NCBI GenBank assembly: GCA_015863195.1
Contig: JACBXO010000009.1
Span: forward strand, 1 to 47,873
Direction of reading: 5' to 3'
Length of the DNA: 47,873 nt
Source of the DNA: Aerococcaceae bacterium DSM 111022
Lineage (GTDB): Bacteria; Bacillota; Bacilli; Lactobacillales; Aerococcaceae
How positions within the stretch are numbered: the stretch's first letter is position 1; each line of letters begins with the position of its first letter. A model generated the notes under the pieces. It searched no databases, was not told the DNA's origin, and saw only the letters and a list, made by a program, of their open reading frames with translations. Made by a program: the position numbers and the translations under genes. Positions 1 through 8,603 of the stretch are shown in pieces.

Positions 1-1
1 A

Positions 2-193
2 GTGGACCCAGAAGAGCCAGTGGACCCAGAAGAACCAGTGGACCCAGAAGAGCCAGTGGACCCAGAAGAACCAGTGGACCCAGAAGATCCAGTGGACCCA
101 GAAGAACCAGTGGACCCAGAAGATCCAGAAGAACCAGTGGACCCAGAAGATCCAGTGGATCCAGAAGATTCAGTGGACCCAGAAGAGCCAAAT
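2..193 (+). repeat. VDPEEP-coding 18-bp tandem repeat
   Basis: About ten copies of an 18-bp unit (GTGGACCCAGAAGARCCA-like) in one frame. One 9-residue variant unit interrupts the regular hexapeptide period. Copy number could change by slippage, changing stalk length. The same unit occurs six times at 4663-4770. Confidence 0.9.
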
Positions 194-340
194 AACACAG
201 ATGCAGCAAATGTTACTGTAGAACCTAAAGATCAAGATTTACCTCCAACAGGGGAAGCAAGTACAACAATAACTAGTGTTTTAGGAGCACTAGCCCTATC
301 TATTGGTTCTGCTTTAGTTTTCAGAAAGAAAAGGAAATAG
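2..340 (+). CDS. LPXTG surface protein, C-terminal end (partial)
   Basis: Only the last 112 codons lie in the window; the reading frame is open at the left edge, so the apparent GTG start is just a Val codon of the repeat. About ten acidic VDPEEP/VDPEDP hexapeptides form a wall-spanning stalk. After it comes a sortase signal: LPPTG, a hydrophobic stretch and the basic tail FRKKRK. Sortase A would cleave between T and G and link the protein to peptidoglycan. The stalk is almost the same at DNA level as that of the large LPXTG protein downstream, so the two are paralogues and can recombine. The ligand-binding part lies outside the window, so its function is unknown. Confidence 0.9.
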   Translation: MDPEEPVDPEEPVDPEEPVDPEEPVDPEDPVDPEEPVDPEDPEEPVDPEDPVDPEDSVDPEEPNNTDAANVTVEPKDQDLPPTGEASTTITSVLGALALSIGSALVFRKKRK

Positions 341-360
341 TATTTAATTGAATTTTAAGG

Positions 361-399
361 AAGGGTCAACGTGAGTTTAAAATACGTTGACTCTTCTTT
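361..399 (+). terminator. Rho-independent terminator of the partial LPXTG gene
   Basis: Arms AAGGGTCAACG and CGTTGACTCTT form an 11-bp stem (one G-U pair) around a 13-base loop, followed by TCTTTATT. It lies 20 bases after the stop codon. Confidence 0.75.
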
Positions 400-480
400 A
401 TTGTTAAAATAAAGTAAAAGAAATAGCTGAAGCAGATAAGGAAACCGTAACGATTCAATTGCGATTAAAAACCGCAGTCA

Positions 481-632
481 CAACTGATACGGGCATGCGT
501 ATCATAAGTAGATGAGGTTTTTTCGTAAAACCACAGCACAATCTGATACGGGTTCGCTCTATGATTTTAAAAGCTTGTCACATTTGTATTCAATGGTAAA
601 GAATGAGCCATACCATAAATAAGTGATATTTT
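481..632. repeat. Dispersed GATACGG repeat with 99-bp shared block
   Basis: Holds several copies of the motif GATACGGGCATGCGTATCAT and its decayed forms. Positions 509-607 are, by eye, identical to 13481-13579 (99 bp). The same core motif recurs near 5147, 10290, 13457, 17418 and 22050. There is no coding frame, so this looks like a non-coding, palindromic, MITE- or BOX-like element. The gene-free stretch 400-671 otherwise holds nothing I recognise. Confidence 0.7.
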
Positions 633-671
633 TATTTTAATAATATATTTTCGTAAATCACAAAAGAAAGT

Positions 672-1178
672 GTGTCATGCGAACAGATAGAAGCGGACCG
701 GAAGCCATAGGAATTGGAGTTAAATGGCTTAGATGGAAAAATTAAAGAAACAGAAGAAAAATTAAAGAAATGGCAAGAGTTAGTCAAATCCAATCCTGAA
801 TTAACCAAGGAACTTGAGGGAAGAATAACTGAATTAGAAATTAAATACATTGAAAAGAAACACAGAAAAGATGAGCTTCTAAAACTACTACAAGCAGAAG
901 GGTACAAATTCACAACAGAAAATGTGTCTAAGGTAATGAAAGTAGCTAATCGAGCCATAACAGATTCAGATAGTAAAGCGGATACCAAGGAAATCTTACG
1001 AACATTCATTGACAAAATAACATTCGACAAAGAAACCAAATCCGACTACCTCATTTACACGCATTTCAGTAAGGAAATAGTCGATCGATTAAATAGCCTA
1101 ACTAAACAAGAGCCAACAGCAGGAATGAATGCTGTTGGCCCTTTTATATTCAGTGCTCCACTTGAATTAATAATTTAA
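672..1178 (+). pseudogene. Large serine recombinase, C-terminal remnant
   Basis: The readable part is the coiled-coil and C-terminal tail typical of large serine recombinases of mobile elements: a charged helix rich in E and K, then a segment ending in FIDKITFDKETKSDYLIYTHF. The frame can be followed upstream through CEQIEADRKP, then is broken by TAG at 708-710. The catalytic resolvase domain (serine nucleophile, about 140 residues) and the zinc-ribbon region are missing. The gene is therefore dead: 5' truncated with an internal stop. It sits between two paralogous LPXTG genes, suggesting that an integrated element was once there. Family assignment rests on the style of the C-terminal helix and is not certain. 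Confidence 0.6.
1112..1145 (+). terminator. Terminator overlapping the recombinase remnant
   Basis: Perfect 10-bp arms GCCAACAGCA and TGCTGTTGGC around an 8-base loop, followed by CCTTTTAT. It lies inside the last codons of the remnant frame. Confidence 0.6.
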
Positions 1179-1365
1179 AAGAAACAGTATATAAAGCCAA
1201 AATGTAAGTGATTTTAAAACAAAGTTGTGTTATGGTAAGTGTGATAATTCACAAATACATAACTATTTCTTTAAGATCTTCCATACCATGAATTATGAAA
1301 GAAATTACGTAGTAGTAATATAATTTACCAAAAATAAAAAATAAAAAAGAAAATGGGGAATAAAA

Positions 1366-4300
1366 ATGGAAAAGAAGTACAGACCTGGTTATAAGACTCT
1401 CTTAACCAGTCTAACAATAGCAGCGATTCTCTCAAATGTGAGTATGCAAGAGGTGAATGCTGCAGAAGAAGAGTTGTCTAGTGAGTTAAAATCAGAACTC
1501 GAAGTAACAGAAGACATAGCTCAAGATGTAGTGGAAGACTTTGAACAAGACGTAGAAGAAGACATAGATCAAGAAGTAGCGGAGGACATAGATCAAGAAG
1601 TAGAGGAAGACATAGACCGTGATGTAGCAGCAGACTTGGAACACGTCGTAGCAGAAGAACAGGTGCAGGTGGCGGCAGCAGGTTCAGAATCAAATCAAGA
1701 AAGATTAAAAGAAGCGGAGACTCAAAAAAATCTAACTCAAGAACTTGACACAACATCAAATAAAGAAACATTAAAATTTGCATCAGGGGATTTATCCGAA
1801 AATTTATCTCATCAAGATTATGAGGGGCCTGAAATATTAGATGTAACAGTTGATAAAGAGATTTACAAACGAGGAGAAGTCATAGAAGCAACTGTTGTCG
1901 CTTTTGATGAGAGTCAAATAGAGAGAATAAGTTTAACTTTTGAACGGGATGATGGAAGATGGAGTCCTCACACTGAGTATGTAGAAATTACAGATTTCAC
2001 TTTAAATGAGGATGGGAATTATGTAGGCACGGGGACTTTTCAAATATCCACTTATGATTATGACGATAAATATCAATTAGTGGGTGCTTGGGGGAATGAT
2101 GTGTATGGGAATTCCTCAAATATAGGAGATTCTAGCGTCTTAGAATCAGTCTCATTTACAATAACTGATAAACCTGAAGTGACTGCCCCGGAATTGATTA
2201 GTGTAGAACTGGATAAAAGTGTTTACCAACCTGGGGAGACAATTCAAGCAACGGTAGTTGCTTATGATGACTCGGGTGTTGAATCAGTATATCTAAACTT
2301 TAATGGAATTCCCCTTGAGGAATCTAACGCCTACCGAAATATCAGTTTCTATATAGACGAATTCAGTCTGGATGAGTCTGGCAATTACGTCGGTGTAGGG
2401 CATGCCCAAGTACCTGATTATATATTAGATTCAGACTTTAACCTCGAACATATTGATGTATATGATATACATGGTAACTATCAATATTATAGTCCTTATA
2501 ATGAAAGTGACTTCAAGTTCGAAGAGTCATTTGAAGTAGTAGGGTCAGAGATAGTCGACTACATAGGCCCGGAAATATTAGATGTGATGGTTGATAAAGA
2601 GATTTATAAACGAGGAGAAGTCATAGAAGCAACTGTTGTTGCTTTTGATGAGAGTCAAATAGAGAGAATAAGCTTAACTTTTGAACGGGATGATGGAAGA
2701 TGGAGTCCTCACACTGAGTATGTAGAAATTACAGATTTTACTTTAAATGAAGATGGGAATTATGTAGGCACGGGGACTTTTCAAATATTCACTTATGATT
2801 ATGACGATAAATATCAATTAGTGGGTGCTTGGGGGAATGATGTGTATGGGAATTCCTCAAATATAGGAGATCCTAGCGTCTTAGAATCAGTCTCATTTAC
2901 AATAACTGATAAACCTGAAGTGACTGCCCCGGAATTGATTAGTGTAGAACTGGATAAAAGTGTTTACCAACCTGGGGAGACAATTCAAGCAACGGTAGTT
3001 GCTTATGATGACTCGGGTGTTGAATCAGTATATCTAAACTTTAATGGAATTCCCCTTGAGGAATCTAACGCCTACCGAAATATCAGTTTCTATATAGACG
3101 AATTCAGTCTGGATGAGTCTGGCAATTACGTCGGTGTAGGGCATGCCCAAGTACCTGATTATATATTAGATTCAGACTTTAACCTCGAACATATTGATGT
3201 ATATGATATACATGGTAACTATCAATATTATAGTCCTTATAATGAAAGTGACTTCAAGTTCGAAGAATCTTTTGAGGTTTATAATAGTTATGAAGTAGTT
3301 GAACAAGAAAGAAATGAAGTAATAGAATTTGAAGTAGAATATATCAACGATTCTAATTTATTAGTCGGCACGGAAGTAATATCTCAAAAAGGAATAAATG
3401 GTACTCGGAAAATTGTTGAAGAAGTAACTCTGATAAATGGTAAAGAAGTATCCAGGGTACTAATTTCAGATGAGATAACTACTGGGCCAGTAACTCAAAT
3501 AATTCAAGTTGGAACTAAAGAAATTATTGAAGAAGTTCAGAAAGAGATTATTAAATTTGAAACAGAGTACGTTGAAAATCCAAATATCTTAGCTGGTACT
3601 CAAGAAGTTACTCAGGAAGGTATTAATGGAGAACGTACAATTGTAAAAAGAGTTATACTTGTTGAAGACAAAGAAATAGAACGAGAGATTATTTCGAACG
3701 AAGTCACTACAGATCCAATTAAGAAAATTGTTCAAGTTGGAACAAAACCAACTGTGATTGAGGATATCGCAAAGAAAGTTACCAAAGAAACTCGTACGGA
3801 AGAAGTAGTTTATGAAGTTGTGTACGTGAAGAACCCAGAGCTTATGGTTGGAACCGAAGAAGTCATCCAAGAAGGTATGAATGGGATACGCACTATCACT
3901 GAAGAAGTAACTACTGTTGGTAGCGAAGAAACCAGTCGAATAATCATCTCTCAAAAAACAACTACTGTACCTGTAAATAAAGTGATCCAAGTAGGTACAA
4001 AAGCAATTACAGAAGAAACGCGAACAGAAGAGATAATATTTGAAATTGAGTACGTATATAATCCCAATCTCTTAATTGGAATGGAAGAAGTCACTCAAGA
4101 AGGTGTAAATGGTGTACGTACTATCGTCGAAAAAGTGACTACAATCAGTGGTGAAGAATCGAACAGAGAACTTATTACCGAAGAAGTGACCAGTGTGCCA
4201 GTGAACAAGGTTATTCAAGTAGGAACGAAAGCAGCTATGGTTGAGGATATTGCTACCAAAGTAATAACTGATAAAGAAACTGGTATTAGTGTTAAAGTAA

Positions 4301-4917
4301 CTGGCCCAGACAAGAAATTAAATATCACTGCTTCAGAATTTATAAATTCTAGAAGTGATGGATTATCAGAATCAATATTAGATAATCTAAAATCTAAAAA
4401 TATACTGGTTAAATTGGGTACTGAATTTGCAATTTATGATATCCACCTTTCAAATGAGCAAGATGAAGAAGTTTCACCATCAGAAACAGTTACTGTTTTA
4501 ATTCCATATGATTCAAATAGGAGACCTGTAAAGTTATATTATTTTGGTGATAACTTTGAAGTTATTAGAGAACTTAACTTTATAGATAACGGTGATTCTA
4601 TTGAATTTGATCTCTCTAACTTTAGTTATTTTGGTGTCCAATTTGCAGAAGCAGAAGAACCAGTGGATCCAGAAGAACCAGTGGACCCAGAAGAGCCAGT
4701 GGACCCAGAAGAGCCAGTGGACCCAGAAGAGCCAGTGGACCCAGAAGAGCCAGTGGACCCAGGAGAGCAAAACACTCCAGGCAAAGACAAGCCTGCAAAA
4801 GCAACTTTACCTGAAACAGGTGAGCAGGGTAGTCACGCCATCTTCACAGCAGCCAGTCTAGCTATCCTAGCAGGTTTAGGTTTAGTCGTTGGTGGACGTA
4901 AGAAAGAAGAGGAATAA
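1366..4917 (+). CDS. Large LPXTG cell-wall-anchored surface protein with G5 domains
   Basis: 1183 residues. Order: signal peptide (about 1-32, basic N-end, hydrophobic core, cleavage near VNAA), an acidic E/D-Q repeat segment (about 35-105), two near-identical 247-residue units (about 155-635), each with two Ig-like subdomains (openings EILDV..DKEIY and ELISV..DKSVY), four G5 domains (about 647-965, each with a GTxxxxQxGxNGxR core and ending QVGTK), a unique domain (about 965-1100), six VDPEEP stalk units, and the sorting signal LPETG at 1148-1152 with a hydrophobic span and basic tail. The start ATG follows a GGGGA site. G5 domains are known to bind N-acetylglucosamine or assemble into fibres, so an adhesin or biofilm role is inferred. 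Sortase substrate is certain; the ligand is not known. Confidence 0.92.
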   Translation: MEKKYRPGYKTLLTSLTIAAILSNVSMQEVNAAEEELSSELKSELEVTEDIAQDVVEDFEQDVEEDIDQEVAEDIDQEVEEDIDRDVAADLEHVVAEEQVQVAAAGSESNQERLKEAETQKNLTQELDTTSNKETLKFASGDLSENLSHQDYEGPEILDVTVDKEIYKRGEVIEATVVAFDESQIERISLTFERDDGRWSPHTEYVEITDFTLNEDGNYVGTGTFQISTYDYDDKYQLVGAWGNDVYGNSSNIGDSSVLESVSFTITDKPEVTAPELISVELDKSVYQPGETIQATVVAYDDSGVESVYLNFNGIPLEESNAYRNISFYIDEFSLDESGNYVGVGHAQVPDYILDSDFNLEHIDVYDIHGNYQYYSPYNESDFKFEESFEVVGSEIVDYIGPEILDVMVDKEIYKRGEVIEATVVAFDESQIERISLTFERDDGRWSPHTEYVEITDFTLNEDGNYVGTGTFQIFTYDYDDKYQLVGAWGNDVYGNSSNIGDPSVLESVSFTITDKPEVTAPELISVELDKSVYQPGETIQATVVAYDDSGVESVYLNFNGIPLEESNAYRNISFYIDEFSLDESGNYVGVGHAQVPDYILDSDFNLEHIDVYDIHGNYQYYSPYNESDFKFEESFEVYNSYEVVEQERNEVIEFEVEYINDSNLLVGTEVISQKGINGTRKIVEEVTLINGKEVSRVLISDEITTGPVTQIIQVGTKEIIEEVQKEIIKFETEYVENPNILAGTQEVTQEGINGERTIVKRVILVEDKEIEREIISNEVTTDPIKKIVQVGTKPTVIEDIAKKVTKETRTEEVVYEVVYVKNPELMVGTEEVIQEGMNGIRTITEEVTTVGSEETSRIIISQKTTTVPVNKVIQVGTKAITEETRTEEIIFEIEYVYNPNLLIGMEEVTQEGVNGVRTIVEKVTTISGEESNRELITEEVTSVPVNKVIQVGTKAAMVEDIATKVITDKETGISVKVTGPDKKLNITASEFINSRSDGLSESILDNLKSKNILVKLGTEFAIYDIHLSNEQDEEVSPSETVTVLIPYDSNRRPVKLYYFGDNFEVIRELNFIDNGDSIEFDLSNFSYFGVQFAEAEEPVDPEEPVDPEEPVDPEEPVDPEEPVDPEEPVDPGEQNTPGKDKPAKATLPETGEQGSHAIFTAASLAILAGLGLVVGGRKKEEE
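1831..3276 (+). repeat. 741-bp in-frame tandem duplication
   Basis: Two copies at about 1831-2535 and 2572-3276, offset exactly 741 bp (247 codons). They differ by only a few bases, and long blocks are identical by eye. This indicates a recent duplication, or ongoing conversion, of the Ig-like pair of the surface protein. Confidence 0.9.
4663..4770 (+). repeat. VDPEEP-coding 18-bp tandem repeat, second locus
   Basis: Six 18-bp units just before the sorting signal, nearly the same sequence as units at 2-193. The two arrays give about 100 bp of direct homology between neighbouring genes. Confidence 0.88.
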
Positions 4918-4932
4918 GATAATCAATCATTG

Positions 4933-4961
4933 CCCCCGAACTCAGCGTTCGGGGGTTAATT
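4933..4961 (+). terminator. Terminator of the large LPXTG gene
   Basis: Perfect 9-bp GC-rich arms CCCCCGAAC and GTTCGGGGG, 5-base loop, followed by TTAATT. It begins 15 bases after the stop codon. Confidence 0.9.
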
Positions 4962-5114
4962 GTATAGAACTGCTTCACCTCATACAATATTGATAATATT
5001 ATTGTATAAAATAGCTCAGCTAATTGATAGCAGAAGTGTAAAATGTTAGTTAGCAGAAAGTGTTAAGTATAGTTTAGCAGTTACAACTAGCTTGAGGTTC
5101 TTTTTTAATCGTAT

Positions 5115-5175
5115 CAAAATAGCTAATAGATTTTATTACCTATCGATGATACGGACATGCGTACCACAAGTGATT
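5115..5175. repeat. Dispersed GATACGG palindromic repeat, partial copy
   Basis: Contains the family core TATCGATGATACGGACATGC followed by GTACCACAAGTGAT, matching the copies at 10232, 13400 and 22000. The left half is diverged. Non-coding. Confidence 0.7.
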
Positions 5176-5184
5176 ATAAAGAAT

Positions 5185-5233
5185 CCCCTAATCCTAGAGC
5201 AACTATCTGAGATAGTTGCTCTAGGATTAGGGG
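5185..5233 (-). terminator. Long perfect palindrome, probable terminator
   Basis: Two perfect 24-base arms (CCCCTAATCCTAGAGCAACT... and its exact complement) around one central base. It lies 20 bases beyond the stop of the minus-strand secreted protein gene. The run of T on either side is weak (ATTCTTT or TTAATTT), so it may act in both directions. Confidence 0.75.
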
Positions 5234-5253
5234 TTAATTTAAATTAAATCTAC

Positions 5254-6732
5254 TTAATTACCATACGTCATATACTCGGTAAAGACACTCATATTCATTA
5301 AGTCTGTATCCGTTACGAATGAAAAGCCACCGAATTGATTATAAAATAAGAACAATTCGCGTCCCACCCAGCCAAAGTCAGTACCCCCTAGATGTTTTTT
5401 TATAATTACTTGGGTATTAACGGTTACCTCCCGATTATCTTCAAACCCAGATTCAAAGCCCGAGACAGTGATGTCTTCGGAAGGGATATTTTGTATTTCA
5501 AAGGCGTACCAACTTGTTTGATTGGTATTACTAAAGTGATTATCATATGTATTAAAGCCAATTTTATTTGTTGTTAAATCCATAGTAATGTCATTTGGCC
5601 TACCTTGATTCTCTGGCCTATGAAAGGATACTTCTGAACCCAGTTCATCCAAGTTAACTGCAAAAGGATATTCTTCTTCATTAGAAGAACTTGGGACAGG
5701 ATTTGCACTTGGTGTGTAGGATTCTAGAAAATGAATGTAATTATACTCGTTAGTTCCTTCGATGGCAAAAGCTTCAGCAATTAAACCTACTTTTGGGGCA
5801 TAAAATAAGTGTCTTGGCGAGTCTGATTGATTGTCAACAGTGTTTCTACGGACTTCGATGACATCGTCATAAGTTGTGCCCATTAAATCAAAACTATCAT
5901 GGACTTTAATGACTTCATATTCTGTTTGATTTCGGTAACCTGAGTAAAAAGTGAGACCAGGATAAATATCCAAAGGTAAAATCAGAGAAGCATATTCATT
6001 CATAGTATCAGCATGATAGCGATAATCATCTTTAGCTTCATTGGCTGTTTCAAAATAAGACTGTTCAAAAACTCCCTCTGTCGTTATTTGATATACATAA
6101 GTTGTAGCAGAATATTCACCAAAGATATCTTCCTCGACGACAAACTGATAGAAACCATGGCGGTCTGGTTCGTATTGAAGAGTTACTTTACGGTAATCAT
6201 CACCGCCCTCTAAGGGAGAACCGGCACCTTGGTAATAGTAATCTTGATAAGTATACGGAGCGTAATTAACTCCATAAATTTGTTCTAAGTGATCGCTGTT
6301 ATTTGCTTGTGAAGCCGGGTCGTTTTGACTAGATTCAAGTTCTTCAGAGTGGTTGTCTAACTCTATACTGGATTCCTCAGGGACAGATTCAACATAACTT
6401 TGTGATTGTGACTCGCGGTAAGCTGTTAAATACTCTAAGATTTCCATTTCTTGCCCATGGGAGACATTTAATCTCGCTGGTTTGAAATCGGGATGAATAT
6501 AAGCACTCGAATTACTTAAATCACCGTATTGGATTGTTAAGTATTCTAATTCACTCAGAATTTGATGAGCGTCCTCTGACGTCACCTCTTCCGGAGAAAA
6601 TAAGGTCATTTGAATCGACTCAATGATTTCTGATCGCCAAGACTGTAATCCTGAATCTGATACTGCCTCCACTTCTTGCCCACTAAACATTAACCTACAT
6701 ACCATAAGCATTATTAATAACACTTTCTTCAT
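5254..6732 (-). CDS. Secreted protein of unknown function
   Basis: 492 residues. An N-terminal signal peptide (about 1-23, MKKVLLIMLM core, cleavage near VEA) sends it outside; there is no LPXTG, no lipobox and no second membrane segment. Residues about 105-150 are a low-complexity S/E/Q linker. The rest is rich in Y, F and D with a beta-rich look, and I recognise no catalytic motif. The start is supported by AAAGGATGG a few bases upstream. It stands alone, ended by a long palindromic terminator and transcribed opposite to the LPXTG genes. It could be an extracellular binding or cell-wall-associated protein, but no function should be assigned. Confidence 0.8.
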   Translation of the reverse strand: MKKVLLIMLMVCRLMFSGQEVEAVSDSGLQSWRSEIIESIQMTLFSPEEVTSEDAHQILSELEYLTIQYGDLSNSSAYIHPDFKPARLNVSHGQEMEILEYLTAYRESQSQSYVESVPEESSIELDNHSEELESSQNDPASQANNSDHLEQIYGVNYAPYTYQDYYYQGAGSPLEGGDDYRKVTLQYEPDRHGFYQFVVEEDIFGEYSATTYVYQITTEGVFEQSYFETANEAKDDYRYHADTMNEYASLILPLDIYPGLTFYSGYRNQTEYEVIKVHDSFDLMGTTYDDVIEVRRNTVDNQSDSPRHLFYAPKVGLIAEAFAIEGTNEYNYIHFLESYTPSANPVPSSSNEEEYPFAVNLDELGSEVSFHRPENQGRPNDITMDLTTNKIGFNTYDNHFSNTNQTSWYAFEIQNIPSEDITVSGFESGFEDNREVTVNTQVIIKKHLGGTDFGWVGRELFLFYNQFGGFSFVTDTDLMNMSVFTEYMTYGN

Positions 6733-7131
6733 GGATAATCCATCCTTTCTTAAGAATCCGCTAACATACTGATATAATTATATAGAAAAATATGAAGGGT
6801 GTCACTTAGAAAAATATGCTAGTTTCAATTAGAAAAATAATAAATAGATAAAAAATTACAAAAACTAATCATTTGACTCGAACTGCTGAATAGGGGTTAT
6901 TTTTGTATAGACAATAGGTGGGATTCAACTAACTGGGTCAATGTTGAGATATGAAGTAGGAGTAGAGAGAGCCAACGAATACATTGTATATCATATTGAC
7001 AATGATTATTTTGAGTTAGAAGAGTAATCAACTATGAGTTAATTTAATTAATAGGAGACGCAAAGTCAAAAAGAACTGATGAGTGAAAATACATACTAGT
7101 GAACTTTAAATTGAATATTTTACAACAAAAC
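6733..7131. other. Intergenic stretch with a possible tiny ORF
   Basis: AT-rich, no convincing gene. One ATG frame at 6941-7027 would give 28 residues ending DNDYFELEE. It has no clear ribosome binding site and looks more like a gene remnant. The promoter of the 5254-6732 gene should lie near the left end. Confidence 0.4.
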
Positions 7132-7168
7132 AGAGCACTCCAGGACCAACCTGAGTGCTCTATTTTTG
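7132..7168 (-). terminator. Bidirectional terminator, end of the EcsC-like gene
   Basis: Arms AGAGCACTC and GAGTGCTCT (9 bp perfect) around a 12-base loop. It is followed by ATTTTTGT on the plus strand and GTTTTGTTG on the minus strand. It lies 14 bases past the end of the minus-strand gene at 7182. Confidence 0.8.
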
Positions 7169-7181
7169 TACTAATATTAGC

Positions 7182-8072
7182 TTATAAAAAATCTTTCAAA
7201 TACTTTTCTCTTATTTCTGTATATTCATCTTCACTAACAATACCTAAGTCAAATAACTCTTTTGTTTTCTTCAGTTTTTCAAAAGCTTCATCTTCTTCGC
7301 TATTAGTAACTTGAGTGAAAGTTACATCTTTAATGATATCCTCTTGGACGATTGGTGCATAAGTCCCTTCATGCAAAGCTTTTTGTAATTTATTTCCCAT
7401 AGGTCTTAAGGTAGCTAAAGTCAGTCCACCAGAAACAACTCCACCAACGACTGGAATGACCTTTGATACAGATTTTGCAAAGGAATTCTTAGTCACTTTT
7501 ACGCCAAAATTAGCTAAAGTTTTTTTGATAATTGGATAATAAACAGTTTTTGTGAGTGCTTGTTGTGGGAGCTTCTTAACTGCTTGACCAGCTAGAGCTG
7601 ATGAGATCCCTTTAACAGCTGTTCCAGCCCCACTGACTCCTAACATCACACCAAGAAAAAGGATTAATGAGTTTTTCCCTTCTTCGGTTAGCTTATCATC
7701 ATTGTACATATCAGGATAACCATATAAATACATCAGTTTTTGAGCTAAATTAATCGACATGCCGTAAAACTGTAGAATATCAGCAGGTATTGAAGCAACT
7801 ACTGCGACACCTCCAGGCAGTCCTGAAACGAAGGATGCAGCAGATGATTTCATTGTCGTATTGTTAATGGCTTTTTTAGCTATGGAAGCAATTTGTTTCT
7901 CATCAATAATTTCAAAGGGGCCATTTTCAAGTATTTTTTCAATTTCTGGTTCCTCCTTGAATAATTGATATAGGAACTCTTTACGGTCTATTTTTAAGAT
8001 GCGATTTGATAAGAGAGTAGTGACAAGTTCGTTTCCTCTGTTTATATCTTTGTTATCAATTTTATCTGACAT
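7182..8072 (-). CDS. EcsC-like protein with C-terminal SHOCT domain
   Basis: 296 residues. The middle (about 70-130) has small-residue-rich helices with the pattern GLPGG..ASIPADILQFYG and QKLMYLYGYPD, which fits the EcsC-type family (soluble or peripheral helical proteins, role unknown). Residues about 140-230 are rich in G/A/V and may touch the membrane. The last 35 residues read EKLKKTKELFDLGIVSEDEY, a clear SHOCT module, a short C-terminal oligomerisation motif. A start at ATG 8072 is supported by AAAAAGGAATG upstream. Single-gene unit with its own terminator. Nothing in the neighbourhood tells its job; the two neighbours are broken. The SHOCT call is firm, EcsC is likely. Confidence 0.75.
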   Translation of the reverse strand: MSDKIDNKDINRGNELVTTLLSNRILKIDRKEFLYQLFKEEPEIEKILENGPFEIIDEKQIASIAKKAINNTTMKSSAASFVSGLPGGVAVVASIPADILQFYGMSINLAQKLMYLYGYPDMYNDDKLTEEGKNSLILFLGVMLGVSGAGTAVKGISSALAGQAVKKLPQQALTKTVYYPIIKKTLANFGVKVTKNSFAKSVSKVIPVVGGVVSGGLTLATLRPMGNKLQKALHEGTYAPIVQEDIIKDVTFTQVTNSEEDEAFEKLKKTKELFDLGIVSEDEYTEIREKYLKDFL

Positions 8073-8185
8073 GTCATCATTCCTTTTTGTTATTTGGTAA
8101 TACAGGCAGGTGCTTATAATTGATGTTAAATTTATATTTAGTAAATATATAATAAGTTATAAATTAAAGCGTGTCCATAGAATAA

Positions 8186-8233
8186 TGCACAAATAGAGCT
8201 CTTCAAGAATCCCCAGAGTGCTCTATTTGTGCA
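8186..8233. terminator. Inverted repeat, probable terminator
   Basis: 14-bp perfect arms TGCACAAATAGAGC and GCTCTATTTGTGCA with a 20-base loop. The inner bases AGAGC/GCTCT resemble the terminator at 7132. It lies just beyond the end of the antiporter remnant. Confidence 0.55.
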
Positions 8234-8242
8234 TTCACTTAA

Positions 8243-8600
8243 TTAAATTTTCGATGTATTCAAATCACCTATGGGTTGAGTGGCTCTCTGTTGATTTGAT
8301 TCCCCAGCCCATTCAAAGGCTTTTTTAGAAATAAGAACAGCGATTATCTCGTTGATAAAAGCGGTTGCTGCAATTAATTGTACCTTGAATAATGGTGGCT
8401 GTTGTAGGGTCGAATAGAGCGATTTGTGAAGCTGCAATCCCAGTAAAGGCGAGTAAAAACCTTAAGTGGGGTAATAGTGTCAGACCAAGATGTTTCGCTA
8501 CTGTATCGGGTAATTTTGTGATTTTCGCTCCAATATAAGCGCCGGAATATTTACCTAAAGCTCTTGATAAAATGAAAATAGCTGTAAAGGCTCCATCGCC
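8243..8600 (-). pseudogene. Cation:proton antiporter, C-terminal remnant
   Basis: On the minus strand the frame reads SRALGKYSGAYIGAKITKLP then DTVAKHLGLTLLP, a typical segment of CPA-type Na+/H+ antiporters (last transmembrane helices). Near 8380 the frame shifts, and the protein continues as LIAATAFINEIIAVLISKKA and ends FEWAGE plus a short tail. Only about 115 codons remain and the whole N-terminal transporter core is gone. The 5' break point is at about 8600, exactly where the TetR remnant ends, so a deletion joined two genes. Not functional. Confidence 0.65.
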
Positions 8601-8603
8601 TCA

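Noticed and set aside
2..193. CRISPR-like regular repeat
   Set aside because: The units are coding, 18 bp long without spacers, and in frame with an LPXTG signal.
632..1039. Minus-strand ORF of 135 codons
   Set aside because: Exact antisense of the recombinase remnant; composition rich in S, F and L as expected for a shadow frame.
3589..3990. Minus-strand ORF of 133 codons
   Set aside because: Antisense of the G5 domain region.
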